In this document: positions 1-8,059 of the stretch, piece by piece
Numbering within the stretch: the first letter of the stretch is position 1
Layout of the letters: every line of letters begins with the position of its first letter
Source: RI-106 sp964496875
GTDB lineage: Bacteria > Cyanobacteriota > Vampirovibrionia > Obscuribacterales > Obscuribacteraceae
NCBI GenBank assembly: GCA_964496875.1
Contig: CAZCBH010000016.1
Location: forward strand, 1-64,000
Length of the DNA: 64,000 bases
Direction of reading: 5' to 3'
Translations under genes and position numbers: made by a program
The notes under the pieces: generated by a model
The model's database searches: none
Told to the model about the DNA's origin: nothing
What the model saw: the letters and a program-made list of their open reading frames with translations, nothing else

Positions 1-2
1 CA

Positions 3-101
3 GAAAAAAGCATCTTTGACGAGATTACCGACAGCCTCAAATTGAAAGCCAATAGCATCGGCTCGGGCTTCGAAATCCCCGCAATAAGTTTACTAGAATA
101 A
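3..101 (+). CDS. C-terminal end of an unidentified gene, cut by the window edge
   Basis: An open plus-strand frame runs from the left edge to a TAA at 99-101 and encodes 32 residues beginning EKSIFDEITD and ending ISLLE. Its mixed acidic/hydrophobic composition looks like real coding sequence. It overlaps the 3' end of the minus-strand glycosyltransferase by 65 bp. Too little is visible to name a family. The frame could be chance, because only about 33 codons are open. Confidence 0.3.
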   Translation, partial: EKSIFDEITDSLKLKANSIGSGFEIPAISLLE

Positions 102-951
102 ACAGGCCAGCGCGGCACCAAATTGCTGCATAAACGAGTAAGTTAACAGGAAGCCAGTAATTCTTTGCCAAGTGTTTGCGGTAGAAGACCTCCATGCCTT
201 TATGGAGGTTGATGGTGGTTCCCACCGGGCGCTTGCGAGAGGCTGCTCCGTGGATGTGATAGACGACGCTGTCGGGGGTGTAGAAAACTTTCCAGCCGGC
301 TTCTTTCATGCGCCAGCACCAGTCTATATCCTCGCCGAACATGAAGATGTCTTCATCGAGCAAGCCTATCTTGTCAATGACATCTTTGCGTACGATCATG
401 CAAGAGCCGGAGAGAGCGTCGACTTCGATAGTGGCATCGGGGTCGGCGTCGGTGAGATTGTATTTCGCCAGGCGGGCATTTTTGGGAAAGAGCCTGGATA
501 AATAAGTAAGCCTGTAGAAAGAGGCTTCTAAAGATGGAAAGGAGCGGCGGCAGGCAAGCTGGAGAGTGCCGTCGGCGTTGAGCACTTTGGGGCCGGCGGT
601 GGCGCAGTCGGGATGCGCTTCCATGAAGTTGACAAGGTTGGTGATGGCGTTCTCGGTCACCACCGCGTCCGGATTGAGCAGAAGAACATATTTGCCCTTT
701 GCTCCCGGGATCACTTGATTACAGGCTTTCGAAAAGCCGAGATTATCCGTGTTGGCAGTGACGCTTACATAAGGAAAGCGCTCTTTCAACATCTCTACCG
801 AGCCGTCGCCGGAGTTATTGTCCACAACCAGATGTTCGAAGTTCTCGAAATTGCTGTCCAGTTCGCGGATTGAATCCAGGCATTTGGCAAGTAAATCCGG
901 CGTTTTCCAGTTGATGATTACTATGGATACAGTGGGATTTGAATTTGTCAT
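37..951 (-). CDS. Family 2 glycosyltransferase (rhamnosyltransferase-like)
   Basis: This 304-residue GT-A glycosyltransferase starts with SIVIINWKTPDLL, typical of WbbL/rhamnosyltransferase-like GT2 enzymes that transfer a nucleotide-activated sugar to a surface-glycan precursor. Visible GT2 signs are VDNNSGDGS near residue 45, LLLNPDA near residue 92 (the DXD-equivalent region), and the acceptor-side segment GEDIDWCWRMKEAGW near residue 210. The C-terminus is hydrophobic and could sit on the inner membrane. The ATG lies 20 bp downstream of the mutase gene, so the two probably share a transcript. The last 21 codons overlap an opposing frame at the window edge. Sugar and acceptor cannot be told from sequence. 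Confidence 0.85.
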   Translation of the reverse strand: MTNSNPTVSIVIINWKTPDLLAKCLDSIRELDSNFENFEHLVVDNNSGDGSVEMLKERFPYVSVTANTDNLGFSKACNQVIPGAKGKYVLLLNPDAVVTENAITNLVNFMEAHPDCATAGPKVLNADGTLQLACRRSFPSLEASFYRLTYLSRLFPKNARLAKYNLTDADPDATIEVDALSGSCMIVRKDVIDKIGLLDEDIFMFGEDIDWCWRMKEAGWKVFYTPDSVVYHIHGAASRKRPVGTTINLHKGMEVFYRKHLAKNYWLPVNLLVYAAIWCRAGLFILVNLLRGFRSPSRCYWLSI

Positions 952-971
952 AGATGCTGGTGCCTCGAAAC

Positions 972-2531
972 TCAGACGGTTACCGATGGTCTGAATTTGC
1001 CGAATGAGTCCTTCAGAGTTTTACTGATCTCGCCGACGGTGGCATATTCTTCTACCGCTTTTTCAATATAGGGCAGAAGATTATCGCTTTTGTCCGCCGC
1101 CTCTTTCAAGGCGCCAAGGGATTTTTCAAGGGCGGCTTGGTCGCGACCGGCTTTTACCTCTTTGAGGAATTTGATCTGCTCTTCTTCCAGCTTGGGATCG
1201 ACCCGGTGAATCGGAATAGACTCTTCCTCTTCGTCGATAAAGTCGTTGACGCCTACGACTATACGGTCTTTGCTCTCCACCGCCAGGTGATATTCATAGG
1301 CAGAGTTCTGAATCTCTTTTTGAATGAAGCCGGCTTCCACCGCTTTGATGGCGCCGCCGAGCTTCTCTATCTTTTCTATGTATTCGAGAACGGCTTCCTC
1401 TATGGCGTCGGTGAGGCTCTCCACATAATAAGAGCCTCCCACCGGATCGACCACGCTGGTCACGCCGGTTTCGTAGGCGATTATCTGCTGGGTGCGCAGG
1501 GCGAGGAGGGCGCTTGCTTCGCTGGGTAGCGAAAGGGCTTCGTCTTTAGAGTTGGTGTGCAGCGACTGGGTGCCTCCTAGAACGGCAGCCAGGGCTTCGA
1601 TGGCTGTGCGCACCGTGTTGTTGTCAGGCTGCTGCATGGTCAGACTGGAGCCTGCGGTCTGGGTGTGGAAGCGCAGAGTCAGAGACTTGTCGCTTTGGGC
1701 GCCGAAACGGTCTTTCATGATTCGGGCCCAGATTCTCCTGGCAGCTCGGAATTTGGCAATCTCTTCGAAGAAGTTCATCTGGGAGACGAAAAAGAAGCTC
1801 AATCTGGGCGCGAAGTCATCCACATCGAGACCTTTATCTTGAGCGGCTTTGACATACTCGATGGCGTTGGCGAAGGTAAAAGCCAGCTCCTGAACGGCGG
1901 TGGCACCGGCTTCTCTTATGTGATATCCCGAGATAGAGATGGTGTTCCATTTCTTCATCTCTTTGGAGCAGAACTCGAAGATGTCGGTGATCAGTCGCAT
2001 CGAGCCCTGGGGCGGAAAGATATAGGTGTTGCGTGCCTCGTACTCTTTGAGGATGTCATTTTGAATGGTGCCCTGAAGCAGGTTGGAGTTCACCCCTTGC
2101 TTCTTGCCTACCGCTTTGTACATAGAAAGCAGGATGGCGCTGGTGGCATTGATGGTCATCGAAGTCGAGACCTTCGACAGATCTATCTCTTCGAAGAGGC
2201 GCTCCATGTCCTTGAGGGTGTCTATCGCCACTCCGGTGCGGCCGACTTCGCCCTGGGCCATCGGGTCGTCCGAATCGATTCCCATCTGGGTGGGCAGGTC
2301 GAAGGCTGTTGACAAGCCGGTCTGGCCGTTTGCTAAGAGATATCTAAATCTTTTATTTGTTTCTTTTGCGTTACCAAAGCCCGCGTATTGCCTCATGGTC
2401 CACACCCGAGAGCGATACATCGAGGAATAGATGCCCCTGGTATATGGATATTGGCCGGGCTCCCCGAGCTGTTTTGCGGGGTCGAAATCCTTCAGATCTT
2501 CCGGTTTATATATATATTGTTCAGTTTTCAT
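972..2531 (-). CDS. Methylmalonyl-CoA mutase, large (catalytic) subunit
   Basis: The 519-residue protein is the TIM-barrel catalytic chain of an adenosylcobalamin-dependent acyl-CoA mutase (methylmalonyl-CoA <-> succinyl-CoA). Motifs seen: YPYTRGIYSSMY near residue 30, RQYAGFG, GLSTAFDLPTQMG, TIQNDILKEYEARNTYIFPP near residue 155, and DPVGGSYYVE near residue 355. In the family, a tyrosine in the first motif and an arginine in the RNTYIFPP motif mark methylmalonyl-CoA enzymes, whereas isobutyryl-CoA mutases carry Phe and Gln; both methylmalonyl-type residues are present here. The chain stops before any B12-binding domain, so it is the split type and needs a separate small cobalamin-binding subunit, which is not in this window. 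It is transcribed away from the cbs gene across a 64-bp gap and towards the glycosyltransferase. Specificity is inferred from these residues only. Confidence 0.88.
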   Translation of the reverse strand: MKTEQYIYKPEDLKDFDPAKQLGEPGQYPYTRGIYSSMYRSRVWTMRQYAGFGNAKETNKRFRYLLANGQTGLSTAFDLPTQMGIDSDDPMAQGEVGRTGVAIDTLKDMERLFEEIDLSKVSTSMTINATSAILLSMYKAVGKKQGVNSNLLQGTIQNDILKEYEARNTYIFPPQGSMRLITDIFEFCSKEMKKWNTISISGYHIREAGATAVQELAFTFANAIEYVKAAQDKGLDVDDFAPRLSFFFVSQMNFFEEIAKFRAARRIWARIMKDRFGAQSDKSLTLRFHTQTAGSSLTMQQPDNNTVRTAIEALAAVLGGTQSLHTNSKDEALSLPSEASALLALRTQQIIAYETGVTSVVDPVGGSYYVESLTDAIEEAVLEYIEKIEKLGGAIKAVEAGFIQKEIQNSAYEYHLAVESKDRIVVGVNDFIDEEEESIPIHRVDPKLEEEQIKFLKEVKAGRDQAALEKSLGALKEAADKSDNLLPYIEKAVEEYATVGEISKTLKDSFGKFRPSVTV

Positions 2532-2551
2532 TCTTCATATAGCCGTATAAT
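2525..2551 (+). promoter_or_regulatory. Possible promoter of the transsulfuration genes
   Basis: A perfect TATAAT lies at 2546-2551, 44 bp upstream of the GTG of the cbs gene. The best -35 candidate is TTTTCA at 2525-2530 with a short 15-bp spacer, so only the -10 is convincing. It lies in the 64-bp gap between the divergent mutase and cbs genes. A strong Shine-Dalgarno sequence, GGGAGG at 2580-2585, supports the GTG start at 2596. Confidence 0.35.
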
Positions 2552-2595
2552 GACGGGGCTTTCTGCTCAGATATTTTAAGGGAGGTAGCTTCCTC

Positions 2596-4002
2596 GTGAA
2601 GTACTACGAGAACATACTTGAAACCATTGGGTCAACACCGCTGGTCAAAATAAACAAGCTCAACGAGGGCCTCAAGCCTCTTATTCTTGCAAAGATGGAG
2701 GTCTTTAATCCAGGCGGATCCGTTAAGGACCGTCCTGCCATGAAGATGATCGAGGAAGCCGAGAAACAGGGCTTGCTCAAGCCCGGCGGCACTATCGTCG
2801 AGCCTACCTCCGGCAACACCGGCACAGGACTGGCGCAGCTGGCAGCGGTGAGAGGATATAAATGTATTCTCGTGGTCCCGGAAAAAGTCGCTCCGGAAAA
2901 GATAAACCTTTTGAAAGCCTACGGAGCAGAAGTGGTGGTGGTGCCTACCGTAGAGACCAGCTCGCACGAAAGTTACAACTCGGTGGCCAATAAGCTGACC
3001 ATGGAGATTCCCGGCGCTTTCCAGCCCAATCAGTTTGCCAACCCTAATAATCCATTGGCCCACACGCTTTCTACCGGGCCTGAAATCTGGGAACAGACCG
3101 GTGGCAAAATAACCCACTTCGTTGCCGGTTTGGGAACAGGCGGGACAATCTCCGGTACTGCTCGTTATCTCAAAGAGAAAAATCCCGACATCAGAATAAT
3201 CGGAGCCGATCCAGAAGGCAGTATCTATTCCGGCGATATGGCAAGCTCTTATTATGTGGAAGGCATTGGTGAGGATTTCATTCCCAAGAATGTCGACATG
3301 AAGATTGTGGACGAGATGGTCAGAGTCAGCGATAAAGAGTCCTTCCAGATGGCAAGACGCATGGCCAGGGAAGAAGGACTGCTGGTCGGCGGCTCCTGCG
3401 GTACCGCCATGACTGCCGCATTGAAAGTGGCTGAGGGACTGACTGAAGAGGATGTGATGGTGGTGCTCTTGCCCGATGGTGGTAGAGGTTATCTATCCAA
3501 GTTTTATTCCGATGACTGGATGAAATCGCTTGGTTTCATGCCCGCCGAAGCCCAGGTCTATTACCTGCGTGACTTAGTCGAGCGTAAGTCCGGTCGCGGT
3601 AAATATCCTGCCATGATCACCGTCAGCCCCGACGAGCCTGTCCGAAAAGCGATAGAGCTCATGGAGAAGCATCAGATAGATCAGCTTCCCGTGGTCGATC
3701 ACAACGGACGCAATGTAGGCCATGTCAACGATGTGGTGGCAATGCAGGTCGTTTATGAGCGCAAGAACCCGGCCGATATAAGAGTCGGCGATGTGATGGG
3801 CAGACCTTTCCCTCAGCTCGATATGACTGCAGAGTTGGATCAGCTCTACAAGCTCTTCCGTCTGGGCAACGCCATGGTCGTGGTCATGGAAGATGACAAA
3901 GCCTGTGGTGTGCTTACCCGTTTCGATATCATGTGGCATCTGAGAGAGACGATTCACAGCGTCCCTGAAAAATCAGAGAAGAAAACAAAAGCAGGAGTTT
4001 AA
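2596..4002 (+). CDS. cbs: Cystathionine beta-synthase with C-terminal CBS domain pair
   Basis: This 468-residue PLP enzyme condenses serine (or an activated serine) with homocysteine to give cystathionine, the first step of reverse transsulfuration. The fold-type II domain spans about residues 1-325: SVKDRPA with PLP lysine K44, the substrate loop TSGNTG near residue 74, the phosphate-binding loop GTGGTISG near residue 180, and GGSCGTA near residue 268. Two CBS motifs follow at about 335-455. The full domain order matches bacterial CBS rather than CysK, which lacks the tandem CBS part. The start is a GTG preceded by GGGAGG. The next gene begins 3 bp after the stop, so the two are co-transcribed. 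Cysteine-synthase activity with O-acetylserine cannot be excluded. Confidence 0.85.
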   Translation: MKYYENILETIGSTPLVKINKLNEGLKPLILAKMEVFNPGGSVKDRPAMKMIEEAEKQGLLKPGGTIVEPTSGNTGTGLAQLAAVRGYKCILVVPEKVAPEKINLLKAYGAEVVVVPTVETSSHESYNSVANKLTMEIPGAFQPNQFANPNNPLAHTLSTGPEIWEQTGGKITHFVAGLGTGGTISGTARYLKEKNPDIRIIGADPEGSIYSGDMASSYYVEGIGEDFIPKNVDMKIVDEMVRVSDKESFQMARRMAREEGLLVGGSCGTAMTAALKVAEGLTEEDVMVVLLPDGGRGYLSKFYSDDWMKSLGFMPAEAQVYYLRDLVERKSGRGKYPAMITVSPDEPVRKAIELMEKHQIDQLPVVDHNGRNVGHVNDVVAMQVVYERKNPADIRVGDVMGRPFPQLDMTAELDQLYKLFRLGNAMVVVMEDDKACGVLTRFDIMWHLRETIHSVPEKSEKKTKAGV

Positions 4003-4005
4003 GCG

Positions 4006-5172
4006 ATGAAATTCTCAACCCGGGCGATTCACGCCGGCCAGGAGCCTGACCCTACCACCGGTGCGGTCATCACCCCCATCTATCAGACCTCGACCTATGT
4101 CCAGGAAGAGATAGGCAAGCATAAAGGCTATGAATATTCCAGAACCGGCAACCCTACCAGGACCGCCCTGGAAGAGTGTCTTGCTTCAATAGAATACGCC
4201 AGCTACGGTCTTGCTTTTGCTTCTGGACTGGCGGCGGAGCAGAATGTTTTACATCTGCTTTCATCAGGCGATCATGTCATCGTCGGCGAAGATGTCTATG
4301 GTGGAACTTACAGGCTATTTGAGAGAGTGCTCACCAGATATGGTCTCACCTTCTCCTGGGTGGACGCTACTGATTTAAGCAATATCAAGAACGCCATTCA
4401 GAAGAACACTAAAATGATCTGGCTCGAAACCCCGACTAATCCGCTTTTGCAGCTGGTGGATATCGAGGCTATTGCCAACCTCGCCCGGGAGCATAAACTG
4501 ATAACCGTGGTGGACAACACTTTCGCCAGCCCCTATCTGCAGAACCCCATCAAGCTGGGTGCCGATATCGTGGTCCACAGCTGTACCAAATATCTGGGCG
4601 GACACTCGGACGTGGTCGGTGGTGCCACCATCACCGATAACAAAGAGCTCTACGAGAATATGAAGTTCCATCAGAACTCTGTCGGCGGCGTGCCCGGACC
4701 GATGGATTCCTGGTTGGTGCTGCGTGGCATCAAGACCCTTGCTGTTCGTATGAAAGCCCATGAAGAGAACGCTCATAAAGTAGCCGAATTTCTTAGCAAA
4801 CATGACGCGGTGGAGCGGGTTATATATCCTGGTTTGAAAGACCACCCGCACCATGAGCTCGCTAAGAAGCAGATGAGAGGCTTCGGAGGAATGGTCTCTT
4901 TTGTGATCAAAGGCGGGCTAGAAAATGCCAACAAGGTTATGTCCACCTTCAAGCTCTTCGCTCTTGCCGAGAGCCTGGGCGGTGTCGAGTCTCTGGCATG
5001 TCACCCGGTCTCGATGACCCATGGTGCCATTCCTAAAGAGATTCGCGAAGAAAGAGGCATAGTCGACGGCTTGATTCGTCTTTCGGTCGGCATCGAGGAT
5101 ATCGAAGATCTGCTCGAAGACCTCGAGGTCGCGCTGGCTAAAGTCAGTGCTCTTTCCGGGGCGCATAATTAG
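4006..5172 (+). CDS. Cystathionine gamma-lyase / gamma-synthase (Cys/Met metabolism PLP family)
   Basis: This 388-residue fold-type I PLP enzyme has the family signature SCTKYLGGHSDVVGG, with the Schiff-base lysine at K195; YEYSRTGNPTR near residue 45 and the C-terminal SLGGVESLACHPVSMTH near residue 325 are also typical. The family splits cystathionine to cysteine (MccB/CGL) or makes cystathionine or homocysteine from activated homoserine (MetB/MetZ), and sequence alone separates these poorly. Position 3 bp behind the cbs gene argues for gamma-lyase, completing homocysteine-to-cysteine conversion. Length is normal. It converges on the SseB-like gene with 41 bp between stops. Confidence 0.88.
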   Translation: MKFSTRAIHAGQEPDPTTGAVITPIYQTSTYVQEEIGKHKGYEYSRTGNPTRTALEECLASIEYASYGLAFASGLAAEQNVLHLLSSGDHVIVGEDVYGGTYRLFERVLTRYGLTFSWVDATDLSNIKNAIQKNTKMIWLETPTNPLLQLVDIEAIANLAREHKLITVVDNTFASPYLQNPIKLGADIVVHSCTKYLGGHSDVVGGATITDNKELYENMKFHQNSVGGVPGPMDSWLVLRGIKTLAVRMKAHEENAHKVAEFLSKHDAVERVIYPGLKDHPHHELAKKQMRGFGGMVSFVIKGGLENANKVMSTFKLFALAESLGGVESLACHPVSMTHGAIPKEIREERGIVDGLIRLSVGIEDIEDLLEDLEVALAKVSALSGAHN

Positions 5173-5213
5173 GTCGCTAGTTTCCAGAGATGCCGGGTTA
5201 ATGCGCTCTGGTG

Positions 5214-6590
5214 TCAAAATGGTGGCAGAATTTTTTTTGTGCCGCGCTTTGCGCCGGCAATCGTCTTTTCTATCCAGCTCCTTGTCGCCGCATAGGGCGA
5301 GCGAGAAAGCGTCCTGGCCCCCTTTACAGTAAGACAGGCCGTTCTGGGAATGCGATCGCCGCTTTTGGGTAGAAAAGCAGCCAGCTCCCGGGCCATGATC
5401 AGGCGTTTTCGATAGTGTTGTCTCTCTTTTTCTGCCACCAGCCTGAAAAATAAAAGAAACTGTCCGGGCTTCTTTCGTCTTCTCGAATCGACGTCGCCAG
5501 ATCGAAGTCCGAGCCTGCGGGCGAGCAGTCCCGGACAGAGTATTTTTGAAGCGTCATCCGTGTTGCAAATGGTCTCGTCCAGGTAAAAGACCGGACTGAG
5601 AGCCTTTTCTTTCCTGCCTTTTGAGATTTGCTTTCCGTCTACTTCCTGGATGCACCAGTTGTAATCGCAGGCCGCGCTAATCTGGAAAGTCCTTGTCTTG
5701 CCTTCGACTTCTTCTATCCATTCTCTTCCTTTATGCGGGAAGTCATTTAAATCGAGCCAGAGATCAATCTCTTCTCGGCTGCGCGCTATTAATCTGTCGG
5801 CACCGAATCTGGTGTCTTTGCCGTCAAGGGCATTTTTTGCGAAGCCGGGCGAGAGAAGCAGGCGGTTTATAGAGTGTTGGTTGCGACCAACCTGGCTGGT
5901 CGAGTTGATGATGATGCCGTCCACTTCCGCGCAGCTAGCTACAAGCTCGAAGAGTTCTCTGCCAGTCATCGGCAGGACCGGGCGATAGCTGACTTTGTCC
6001 TTATGAGTATAGACATAGGCGATGCGATCATCGGGATGTTTCGACCGGGGCGATAGAGAAAGTTTCTCTCCGTCATAAGAAGCCTCCACCAGAAATTTGG
6101 CAAAGAGCAGCTTTTCAAGCTGGTCTTTGTCGGGCAATGCCAGCAGATCCTCCAGCTCGACCGATTCTGCCAGGCTGAGCAGCTCGGCGAAGTGCTCGGC
6201 AGCTATGATGCGGACTTGTGATTCGTTCCTGGCATCGTCATAGACCATCAGGCATTCAAGATCTTGCCGAATCGAGCCAATCAGATGAGGACCATCAATT
6301 ATTCTGGTTTCCAGCTTTTCCGGGGCGTATGTATAAATCGCTAGCTTCTTCTTGTCAGTTACCAGGGCGGGAAGATGCCAGGTTGGATATTCGACGATGT
6401 CTCTCAGTATCTTTGCCTGGGCGCGAGCCGCCAGGGTCTCTTCGTCTTCGACGAGGAGAAGCGCTTTCATTCTGGCAAAAGCCTCCAGGAACTCTGATTC
6501 TTTTCTCTTGTCGGGCTCGAAAGATCTGCCTGCCGAGCGGCTGTCGTCCCAGAGTTGCAGAAAGAGAAAGTAGTCGTCCCAGTTTTGCAT
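5214..6590 (-). CDS. Hypothetical protein with an SseB-like region
   Basis: The 458-residue protein has no signal peptide or membrane segment. Around residues 200-245, the run AYVYTHKDKV...LPMTGRELFELV...VDGIIINS resembles the SseB N-terminal domain (PF07179 as I recall it). An earlier segment, LAIYTYAPEKL near residue 82 followed by a MVYDD stretch, may be a weaker second copy. SseB-like domains occur in poorly characterised bacterial proteins, some linked to secretion. The C-terminal 80 residues are rich in Arg and Lys. It begins 7 bp after the stop of the aspartyl-protease gene and is probably in its operon. No catalytic motif is visible and no function is assigned. Confidence 0.6.
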   Translation of the reverse strand: MQNWDDYFLFLQLWDDSRSAGRSFEPDKRKESEFLEAFARMKALLLVEDEETLAARAQAKILRDIVEYPTWHLPALVTDKKKLAIYTYAPEKLETRIIDGPHLIGSIRQDLECLMVYDDARNESQVRIIAAEHFAELLSLAESVELEDLLALPDKDQLEKLLFAKFLVEASYDGEKLSLSPRSKHPDDRIAYVYTHKDKVSYRPVLPMTGRELFELVASCAEVDGIIINSTSQVGRNQHSINRLLLSPGFAKNALDGKDTRFGADRLIARSREEIDLWLDLNDFPHKGREWIEEVEGKTRTFQISAACDYNWCIQEVDGKQISKGRKEKALSPVFYLDETICNTDDASKILCPGLLARRLGLRSGDVDSRRRKKPGQFLLFFRLVAEKERQHYRKRLIMARELAAFLPKSGDRIPRTACLTVKGARTLSRSPYAATRSWIEKTIAGAKRGTKKILPPF

Positions 6591-6597
6591 CGAGTTG

Positions 6598-7956
6598 TTA
6601 GTGGAAGAAGCGCAAAAGCTTTCGTTCTCGGTCTATGGTGTAGTGTTTCTTGCTGAGCAGATCTTGCCCTATGGCACTCATATCATTGCCGCCGCCTACT
6701 TGAATCGGGAAGCCTCTTTCGTAGATAGGCCCGATTTTTACGTCGGCGTAGATAATCTTCCAGGTGATACTGCCGCCGACACCAGATCCTGGTCGTGTCG
6801 GTGCGTCATCCGGTATGTTGAGGTTCAGTCTTTTGGCCGCCTGGGTGGAGAGAATGGTGCTATTGGATCCGGTGTCGAGCAGCACCTCTTCCTGTCTACC
6901 GTTTACGGTCAGTTTTACATAGTCCCTGAAGTTTTTAGTGGTGCAGGGGACGTCATAGAGATCGCTGGTGCTGGAACCATGAGAGCCGGCAGTATTGGCC
7001 GCGGTGCGTTTTTTCATGGTGAGATATTTCTGGGGACCGTTGTTGTGAATTTCATAGTCGTAGCCATGTAGAAAACCCTGGCCCACCAGAGGCATGAGGC
7101 TCATGTTCTCCTCGATGGTAACCGGCACGGTTCTCTCCATGTTGCCGATTCTAATCTTCATCATCTGTCTCCAGGCAGCAATCGATTTGCCGGCCCAACC
7201 GCTGGAGGTTGAGTTCGGTTTACCCCGGGGCAATTCCACCCCTGCCGCTTGCAGATGATTGAGACCGAAATGGGCATTGGCACCGGTATCGAACCAGGCT
7301 TGCATCTTTCTGTTGTTGAGGTAGATATCCACCAGCATATGACCCTGACTGCCCGGCTGAAAGTAGATTCTGTTTTCGTTTGGTAGACTCGGCAGGTCCT
7401 TTTCGAGAAAGGCGCTGAGGCTGTTTCTTTGAGANNNNNNNNNNNNNNNNNNNNNNNNNNNNNNNNNNNNNNNNNNNNNNNNNNNNNNNNNNNNNNNNNN
7501 NNNNNNNNNNNNNNNNNNNNNNNNNNNNNNNNNNGCAACGGGCATCCGGGCTGGCAGATGTACTGGTTTCTTGTAGACAGACTTCGGTCTTTGATAGGTG
7601 ACATAAGCCGGCTTGCTCTGAACCGGGCGGTATCGGACATATTTGTCGGCGATTTTATTGACTGTTTTCTGCTTCGGATCCTGCTTTTGCGGTCCTTTAG
7701 CCTTGCCTTGGACCGAATGTCTGGTCGGACGCACCATGTTCATGCCCTGGACATTAGCGTACATTGGATTCCAGTGGTAATTTTTGAGATTCGGATAGCT
7801 TTTCACAATGCCGTGCTGCCAGCCTTTGATCTCTACCGTGCCCACCGTTACCCTGTTAGGTCTCGACCCGTCCTGGCGAGCCTTGCCTCGGGCAAGGGCT
7901 GGATCCCCGGAGAAGAGGAGCACGGTTGAAACTAGCACTAGAAACTGCTTGAGCAT
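6598..7956 (-). CDS. Exported protein with two retropepsin-like aspartyl protease domains (contains assembly gap)
   Basis: The N-terminus MLKQFLVLVSTVLLFSGDPALARG is a signal peptide, followed by about 120 basic, Tyr/Pro-rich residues. The reading frame then crosses 100 Ns. Beyond the gap, two consecutive clan-AA aspartyl-protease-like units are seen: AWFDTGANAHFG (DTGA encoded at 7290-7279) and VLLDTGSNSTIL (DTGS at 6876-6865), the latter followed by the C-terminal IGQDLLSKKHYTID, the ILG-like flap/strand of retropepsins. Two DTG motifs in one chain could build an intramolecular dimer, as in pepsins, whereas retropepsins use two chains. Continuity across the gap is nominal, since 100 Ns is a placeholder and the matching frame has a one-in-three chance. 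It should act outside the inner membrane. The SseB-like gene follows. Confidence 0.7.
   Translation of the reverse strand: MLKQFLVLVSTVLLFSGDPALARGKARQDGSRPNRVTVGTVEIKGWQHGIVKSYPNLKNYHWNPMYANVQGMNMVRPTRHSVQGKAKGPQKQDPKQKTVNKIADKYVRYRPVQSKPAYVTYQRPKSVYKKPVHLPARMPVXXXXXXXXXXXXXXXXXXXXXXXXXXXXXXXXXXSQRNSLSAFLEKDLPSLPNENRIYFQPGSQGHMLVDIYLNNRKMQAWFDTGANAHFGLNHLQAAGVELPRGKPNSTSSGWAGKSIAAWRQMMKIRIGNMERTVPVTIEENMSLMPLVGQGFLHGYDYEIHNNGPQKYLTMKKRTAANTAGSHGSSTSDLYDVPCTTKNFRDYVKLTVNGRQEEVLLDTGSNSTILSTQAAKRLNLNIPDDAPTRPGSGVGGSITWKIIYADVKIGPIYERGFPIQVGGGNDMSAIGQDLLSKKHYTIDRERKLLRFFH
7435..7534. other. Scaffold gap (100 Ns)
   Basis: A run of exactly 100 undetermined bases interrupts the exported aspartyl-protease gene. 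Such a round number is normally a placeholder for a gap of unknown length, so the linker between the basic N-terminal part and the protease domains may be longer, shorter or repetitive. The neighbouring protein stretch is Pro/Tyr/Val-rich, which fits a repeat that failed to assemble. Confidence 0.98.
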
Positions 7957-7962
7957 TTTTGA

Positions 7963-7993
7963 GATATTCTGAGCGAGCTGTGAGCGATATTCT
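7963..7993. repeat. Direct repeat upstream of the divergent protease/reductase genes
   Basis: GATATTCT occurs at 7963-7970 and again at 7986-7993, 23 bp apart start to start, with GAGCGA beside each copy on the inner sides. It lies in the 103-bp gap between the minus-strand protease and the plus-strand reductase. Spacing of about two helical turns would suit a dimeric regulator bound on one DNA face, but no regulator is known and the repeat is short. Confidence 0.3.
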
Positions 7994-8059
7994 TATGTAT
8001 ACAGAAGCCAGGTAAGGTAGTCTATGGGGAAATTACCATCTGGGGAGGGCAGGCGTTAA

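Noticed and set aside
5184..5211. Hairpin CCAGAG/CTCTGG between the converging transsulfuration and SseB-like genes
   Set aside because: The 6-bp stem has a 16-nt loop and no T-run on either strand; too weak to call a terminator.
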